From contig JAMPXP010000015.1 of the NCBI GenBank assembly GCA_023701135.1, positions 62,001 to 126,000 on the forward strand: a stretch of DNA of 64,000 nucleotides, in the 5' to 3' direction. A model generated the notes under the pieces. That model was not told the DNA's origin. It saw nothing but the letters and a program-made list of their open reading frames with translations, and did no database searches. Positions within the stretch are counted from its first letter, which is position 1. Each line of letters opens with the position of its first letter. A program made the position numbers and the translations under genes. The stretch is from Desulfobacula sp. Lineage in GTDB: Bacteria > Desulfobacterota > Desulfobacteria > Desulfobacterales > Desulfobacteraceae. Of the stretch, positions 60,174 to 64,000 are shown piece after piece.

Positions 60174-61886
60174 ATGTTACCCTTGACCAGCCTGGGAAAA
60201 AGCGGGTTTTTTCCCGTTTTCATCATGGCCTCCCTGGGCCTTACTTTTCTGGCCGGACTTTTAGGCACAGTCCTGCCTTCTTTGGATTATCTGCCCGTCA
60301 TCGGCCATACCCGGTTTTCATGGTCTCCCTGGCAGGCGTTTTTGTCTTATCCGGGAATTTGGGCTTCCATCCGGGTGACCCTGATTTCCGGGATCACGGC
60401 TTGTGTTTCTGCGGTGGGCCTTTCGGTTTTATGGACCTGTTGCGCCCACGGCAGCCGGACCTGGGCCCTGTTTGAAAAAGCCCTGTCTCCATTGCTGTCC
60501 ATTCCCCATGCCGCCTTTGCCATTGGTTTTGGTTTTTTGATCGCCCCTTCCGGGTGGCTCGTCCGGCTGGTATCTCCGGGGCTGACGGGTTTTTCTTCTC
60601 CGCCGGACTGGATCATTCTGAATGACCCTTACGGCCTCAGCCTTGCGGCGGCCCTGGCCATCAAGGAAATCCCCTTCCTGGTCATGGTGATGATCAGCGC
60701 CATGGGTCAACTGGACATGGAAAACACCCTTCCGGCCGGAAGGGCCCTGGGCTATACAAAGGAGCAGATCTGGCTGAAAATTTTGATCCCCAGGCTCTAT
60801 CCCCATATCCGGCTGTCCGTGTTCGCCGTGATAGCCTATTCTTTTTCCGTTGTGGACATGGCCCTTATCCTCGGGCCGGGTTCGCCCCCGACCCTGGCCG
60901 TGCAGATCCTGAAATGGTTTAACGACCCGGATCTGAGTCTCAAACTGGTGGCGGCCTGCGGTTCCCTGTTTCTTTTTGCCCTGGTGGGGGCAGGCATTGC
61001 CGCGGCCTTTCTCGTGGAAAAATCCCTGGGGTTCTTTTTAAGATCCTGGATGACCAACGGCCGGCGCCGTTCCATCCTCACCCGGCTGAAACCCTTGTTT
61101 TTCCTGCCCGGCTTGGGGATTATGGGCATTACCGGGGCAGCCACCCTCCTTCTTGTGATCTGGTCCCTTGCCCGGCAATGGCAGTTCCCGGAGGTTCTGC
61201 CGGCCTCATGGTCCTTAAACTTCTGGACCACGGGCCTGGTTTCGTCTTTTCACCCTTTCGTGACCACCCTTTGGACCGGCATGGCCGCTGCATTCGCAGG
61301 CCTGGTGCTGACCATCGGATGCCTGGAACACGGGGCCGGTTCAAAACGAAAGGGGACCCGGAACCTGAACACCCCGGTGTTTTATTTTTTATACCTGCCC
61401 CTGCTGGTACCCCAGATCAGTTTCATGGCCGGGATCCAGCTTTCGCTGGTGGTGTTGAACCTGGACGGTTCCTGGATCACCCTGCTCTGGTCCCACCTTG
61501 TTTTTGTGCTGCCCTATCTGTTTATAGTGCTTCAGGCCACCTATCTGTCCTATGACCAGCGGTTCTGGGACCAGGCCCTGCTGCTGAAACGATCCTATTT
61601 TCTTGCCCTTTTCAGGATAAAGCTGCCCATGCTGGTGAGACCGGTTCTGTTTTCGTTTGCCATCGGGTTTTCCGTGAGCGTGGCCCAGTATATCCCCACC
61701 ATGGTCGTGGGAGCAGGCCGGTTTTCAACCCTTACCACGGAAGCGGTGGCCCTGGCCTCGGGCTCGGACCGGCGGGCACTGGCCGTGTATGCCCTGCTTC
61801 AGCAGGCCCTGCCGATGAGCATCTATGCCCTGGCCCTCATGGTCCCGAAAATTTTGTATTACAATCGGAAAGGAATGCAGGTATAA
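60174..61886 (+). CDS. ynjC: ABC transporter permease, YnjC family
   Basis: This 570-residue protein carries two fused permease domains, each with about six membrane helices. The first contains the ABC permease loop LPAGRALGYTKEQIWLKILI and the second DQALLLKRSYFLALFRIKLP, both near the EAA-like region that contacts the ATPase. This is the two-domain YnjC layout. It starts 10 bp after the binding-protein gene stop codon and 6 bp before the ATPase gene. It forms the membrane channel of the importer. Confidence 0.88.
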   Translation: MLPLTSLGKSGFFPVFIMASLGLTFLAGLLGTVLPSLDYLPVIGHTRFSWSPWQAFLSYPGIWASIRVTLISGITACVSAVGLSVLWTCCAHGSRTWALFEKALSPLLSIPHAAFAIGFGFLIAPSGWLVRLVSPGLTGFSSPPDWIILNDPYGLSLAAALAIKEIPFLVMVMISAMGQLDMENTLPAGRALGYTKEQIWLKILIPRLYPHIRLSVFAVIAYSFSVVDMALILGPGSPPTLAVQILKWFNDPDLSLKLVAACGSLFLFALVGAGIAAAFLVEKSLGFFLRSWMTNGRRRSILTRLKPLFFLPGLGIMGITGAATLLLVIWSLARQWQFPEVLPASWSLNFWTTGLVSSFHPFVTTLWTGMAAAFAGLVLTIGCLEHGAGSKRKGTRNLNTPVFYFLYLPLLVPQISFMAGIQLSLVVLNLDGSWITLLWSHLVFVLPYLFIVLQATYLSYDQRFWDQALLLKRSYFLALFRIKLPMLVRPVLFSFAIGFSVSVAQYIPTMVVGAGRFSTLTTEAVALASGSDRRALAVYALLQQALPMSIYALALMVPKILYYNRKGMQV

Positions 61887-61892
61887 ACAAGC

Positions 61893-62525
61893 ATGTGTCT
61901 TGAACTGGAAAACCTCCATATCCGGAAACAGGGGACCAGCCTGTTTGATCCCGTGACCCTGGTGATCGCCCCCGGAGAGATCGCTACCCTCATGGGACCC
62001 AGCGGCTGCGGAAAATCCACGCTGTTGTCGGCCGTGTCCGGAAGCCTTGACCGGGTGTTTACCTTAACGGGAACCGCCCGCCTCAACGGCAGGGAGATCC
62101 TTTCCCTGCCCATGGAAGACCGGAATATCGGGCTCTTGTTTCAGGACGACCTGCTGTTTCCCCATATGGATGTCGGCAGCAATCTGGCCTTTGCCCTCAG
62201 GGAAAACATTCCCGGCCCCCAGAGGCGGGTCCTGGTGGGCCGGGCCCTTGCGTCGGCAGGACTTGAAGGCTTTGAAAAAAGGGACCCCTCAAGCCTGTCC
62301 GGGGGACAGAAGGCCAGGGTCAGCCTGCTGCGAAGCCTTCTGGCCCGGCCCGGGGCCCTGCTCATGGACGAACCTTTTTCCAGGCTGGATCAGACCCTGA
62401 AGGCCGTGATCAGGACCTTTGTGTTCTCCCGGATCAGGGAGATGAATATCCCGGCCCTGCTGGTGACCCATGACCCCGCCGACTGCCCCGCCGGCGGCAG
62501 AATATTAAACCTGGGAAAAGGATAA
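61893..62525 (+). CDS. ynjD: ABC transporter ATP-binding protein, YnjD family
   Basis: This 210-residue ATPase has LMGPSGCGKSTLLSAVSG as Walker A, a Q-loop segment NIGLLFQDDLLFPHM, the signature LSGGQKARVSLLRSLLARPG, the Walker B LLMDEPFSRLD and the H-loop VTHDPAD. All catalytic elements are present. Together with the YnjC-like permease and YnjB-like binding protein it forms an importer. It starts 6 bp after the permease gene. Confidence 0.92.
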   Translation: MCLELENLHIRKQGTSLFDPVTLVIAPGEIATLMGPSGCGKSTLLSAVSGSLDRVFTLTGTARLNGREILSLPMEDRNIGLLFQDDLLFPHMDVGSNLAFALRENIPGPQRRVLVGRALASAGLEGFEKRDPSSLSGGQKARVSLLRSLLARPGALLMDEPFSRLDQTLKAVIRTFVFSRIREMNIPALLVTHDPADCPAGGRILNLGKG

Positions 62526-62529
62526 GACG

Positions 62530-63150
62530 ATGCTGGATGCCTGGATCATAAAACGGGTGGATCTTCCCTTGACCGCCGTTGCCCGGATGTTGAAGACAAA
62601 CGGGATCCAGCCGGACCAACTGACCCTGGCCGGGTTCGGCCTGGGGATAACCGCTTTTCTATCCATATGGATGAATTATTATATCCCTGGTCTGGTGTTT
62701 ATCCTGTTGAACCGGATCATGGACGGGCTGGACGGGGCCCTGGCCCGGCTGACAGGGCCAACGGATGCCGGGGGCTTTTTGGACATCTGCCTGGATTTTA
62801 TCTTTTATTCGGCCGTGGCCGCAGGCTTTGCCCTGGCCTCCCCCGAAGCCAACGCCCTTGCCGCCGCCCTTCTCATCTTCGGGTTTGTGGGCACGGGGAC
62901 CAGCTTTCTGGCCTTTGCCGCCCTGGCCCGGAAACATCATTTGACCTCCCCGGCCTATCCCCACAAGTCCATCTATTATATGGGGGGACTCACCGAAGGA
63001 ACGGAAACCCTGGTGTTTTTCATTCTCATCTGCCTTTTCCCGGACTGGTTTCCGTTTTTTGCCGCAGTTTTTTTTATCCTTTGCCTCATCACCACAGCCA
63101 CACGGATTTTCACCGGATACAGAACTTTGAAAGCGGTTGCCAAGCATTAG
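62530..63150 (+). CDS. CDP-alcohol phosphatidyltransferase, YnjF-like
   Basis: This 206-residue membrane protein has the CDP-alcohol phosphatidyltransferase signature D-G-x-x-A-R-x(8)-G-x3-D-x3-D: it reads RIMDGLDGALARLTGP followed by DAGGFLDICLDF, with all key Asp and Gly in place. About six hydrophobic segments follow. It follows the ynjD-like gene by 4 bp; in E. coli ynjF also lies in the ynj cluster. It may make a phospholipid from CDP-diacylglycerol and an alcohol, but neither the alcohol nor its link to transport can be told from sequence. Confidence 0.88.
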   Translation: MLDAWIIKRVDLPLTAVARMLKTNGIQPDQLTLAGFGLGITAFLSIWMNYYIPGLVFILLNRIMDGLDGALARLTGPTDAGGFLDICLDFIFYSAVAAGFALASPEANALAAALLIFGFVGTGTSFLAFAALARKHHLTSPAYPHKSIYYMGGLTEGTETLVFFILICLFPDWFPFFAAVFFILCLITTATRIFTGYRTLKAVAKH

Positions 63151-63211
63151 AAAAAGGTGGTATTCAGTTAAGCATGGGAACAACTAACCATTATATAAAG
63201 GGTAAATCCTC

Positions 63212-63829
63212 ATGAAACCCCAGGAAATAGAAGACCTGAGCTTTAAGATCATCGATGCCGAAGCCGGACCCCATTCCTTTGGCCCAACTGAATGGCCCGT
63301 GGTCAGAAGAATGATCCATACCTCGGCGGATTTTGACTATATGAAAACCATCAGATTTCATCCCCAAGCCGTCCAGGCCGGAATCGCCGCCATCCAAAGC
63401 GGGTGCCGGATCTTTACCGATACCCGCATGGCAAGCGTGGGCATCCGCAAAAAGGAAATCCAGGCCTTCGGCGGGGAGGTGATCTGCCTCATGACCGACG
63501 AGGCCGTGGCCAGTGCAGCCCTGGCCCGGGGCACCACCCGGGCCGTGGCCGCTGTGGACATGGCGGCGGACCGGATCACCGGCAGCATTTATGTGGTGGG
63601 CAATGCGCCCACAGCCCTGCTCCGGCTCATGGACCTGGTCCGGGAGAAAAAGGCGGTACCCGCCCTGATCATCGGCCTGCCCGTGGGCTTTGTCAATGCC
63701 GCCGAATCCAAGGCAGACCTGTTAACCCTGGACCTTCCCTTTATCACCAACACGGGAAGAAAGGGCGGGTCCAATCTGGCGGCCGCCGTTGTCAACGCCC
63801 TGGCCATAATGGCCAATGAAAACGGATAG
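63212..63829 (+). CDS. cbiC: Precorrin-8X / cobalt-precorrin-8 methylmutase
   Basis: This 205-residue protein moves the methyl group from C11 to C12 in corrin synthesis. It has [20 protein letters not shown] with the conserved histidine of the active site, [20 protein letters not shown] near residue 70 and [19 protein letters not shown] near 160, all typical of CobH/CbiC. The next gene is cbiA, whose frame opens 21 bp after the cbiC stop. The family's length is normal (about 205-210). Confidence 0.93.
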   Translation: MKPQEIEDLSFKIIDAEAGPHSFGPTEWPVVRRMIHTSADFDYMKTIRFHPQAVQAGIAAIQSGCRIFTDTRMASVGIRKKEIQAFGGEVICLMTDEAVASAALARGTTRAVAAVDMAADRITGSIYVVGNAPTALLRLMDLVREKKAVPALIIGLPVGFVNAAESKADLLTLDLPFITNTGRKGGSNLAAAVVNALAIMANENG

Positions 63830-63849
63830 AGAAAAGAGCGGAGGCTGAA

Positions 63850-64000
63850 ATCAAAGGATTTGTCATTGCCGCCACTGGCAGCGGCGCCGGGAAAACCACC
63901 CTCACCCTGGCCATCTTGTCCTACCTGGCGGAAAAGGGCTATAAGGTGGCGCCTTTCAAGGTCGGGCCGGATTTTATCGATCCCGGCCACCACACTAAAA
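63850..64000 (+). CDS. cbiA: Cobyrinate a,c-diamide synthase CbiA, 5' part (cut by window edge)
   Basis: The frame from 63850 reads [20 protein letters not shown], the CbiA/CobB P-loop start, then [20 protein letters not shown] at the window edge. It aligns with family proteins that begin MKGFVIAGT…, which puts the first codon at ATC (63850-63852). No ATG, GTG or TTG exists in frame between the cbiC stop and the P-loop. GGAGG lies five bases upstream of the ATC, where a start would be expected. Either AUC is used, or the start base differs by error. The enzyme amidates cobyrinate side chains a and c. Confidence 0.85.
   Translation, partial: MKGFVIAATGSGAGKTTLTLAILSYLAEKGYKVAPFKVGPDFIDPGHHTK

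Noticed and set aside
1-64000. CRISPR arrays, tRNA or rRNA genes, transposases
   Set aside because: No spaced long repeats, tRNA-like cloverleaf with CCA end, rRNA segments or transposase motifs were noticed. A covariance-model scan could still find a small RNA.

Overview
The window looks like chromosomal DNA of a Gram-negative, probably anaerobic deltaproteobacterium (Desulfobacterota, Desulfobacterales-like). This is an inference. It rests on the complete Gsp-type secretion genes, GspN/TolQ-type envelope genes, PEP-CTERM-like sorting tails, a bifunctional ATP sulfurylase/APS kinase and cobalamin genes of the Cbi type. Gene density is high, and most genes lie on the minus strand in long overlapping operons.

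Region 1 (1-14.9 kb, minus strand): an extracellular polysaccharide locus. It holds the N-terminal part of a heparinase II/III-like protein, an acyltransferase, three GT4-type glycosyltransferases, a PAPS-type sulfotransferase, a parallel beta-helix protein, two hexapeptide acetyltransferases (one frameshifted), a Wzx-like flippase, a Wzy/ligase-like protein, a methyltransferase, a DUF218 protein and a fused Sat-CysC that would supply PAPS. Together these suggest a sulfated, acylated polysaccharide. The stretch around 7.9-8.6 kb is AT-rich.

Region 2 (15-31.7 kb): a type II secretion system. gspG-H-I-J-K-L-M-N-C-D-E, a YidD-like gene and a TPR gene (readable only with a -1 frameshift) form one minus-strand operon. 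gspF stands alone on the plus strand about 12 kb away. Two PEP-CTERM-like proteins flank gspF. A small plus-strand operon (SurA-N-like lipoprotein, HAMP protein, HELAH peptidase-like protein) diverges from gspG.

Region 3 (31.7-57.5 kb): a roughly 20.6 kb minus-strand gene train. It encodes two SlyD/FKBP-like lipoproteins (one fused to thioredoxin), TpsB, a 3341-residue TpsA filamentous-haemagglutinin-like exoprotein, an ExbB carrying a periplasmic DUF2341/LamG extension, ExbD, TonB, a porin, a coiled-coil protein, an STN-like protein and an OmpH/Skp chaperone. Upstream lie a PstS-like secreted protein with a PEP-CTERM-like protein, then an orphan OmpR/PhoB-type response regulator with a TPR-SH3 protein.

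The most striking observation is that the promoters of gspG, the TPS/Ton train, the PEP-CTERM/PstS-like operon and the response regulator each carry three or four TTAG/CTAA-type direct repeats at exactly 11 bp spacing, with a -10-like element about 15 bp from the last repeat. A two-repeat version lies before gspF. This would tie the T2SS, the giant exoprotein, its Ton-type motor and the secreted proteins into one regulon controlled by the local response regulator, whose receiver domain lacks two conserved signalling residues.

Region 4 (57.6-64 kb): an AlaC-like aminotransferase (minus), then on the plus strand a YnjB-YnjC-YnjD ABC importer with a YnjF-like CDP-alcohol phosphatidyltransferase, followed by cbiC and the 5' part of cbiA, which lacks a canonical start codon.
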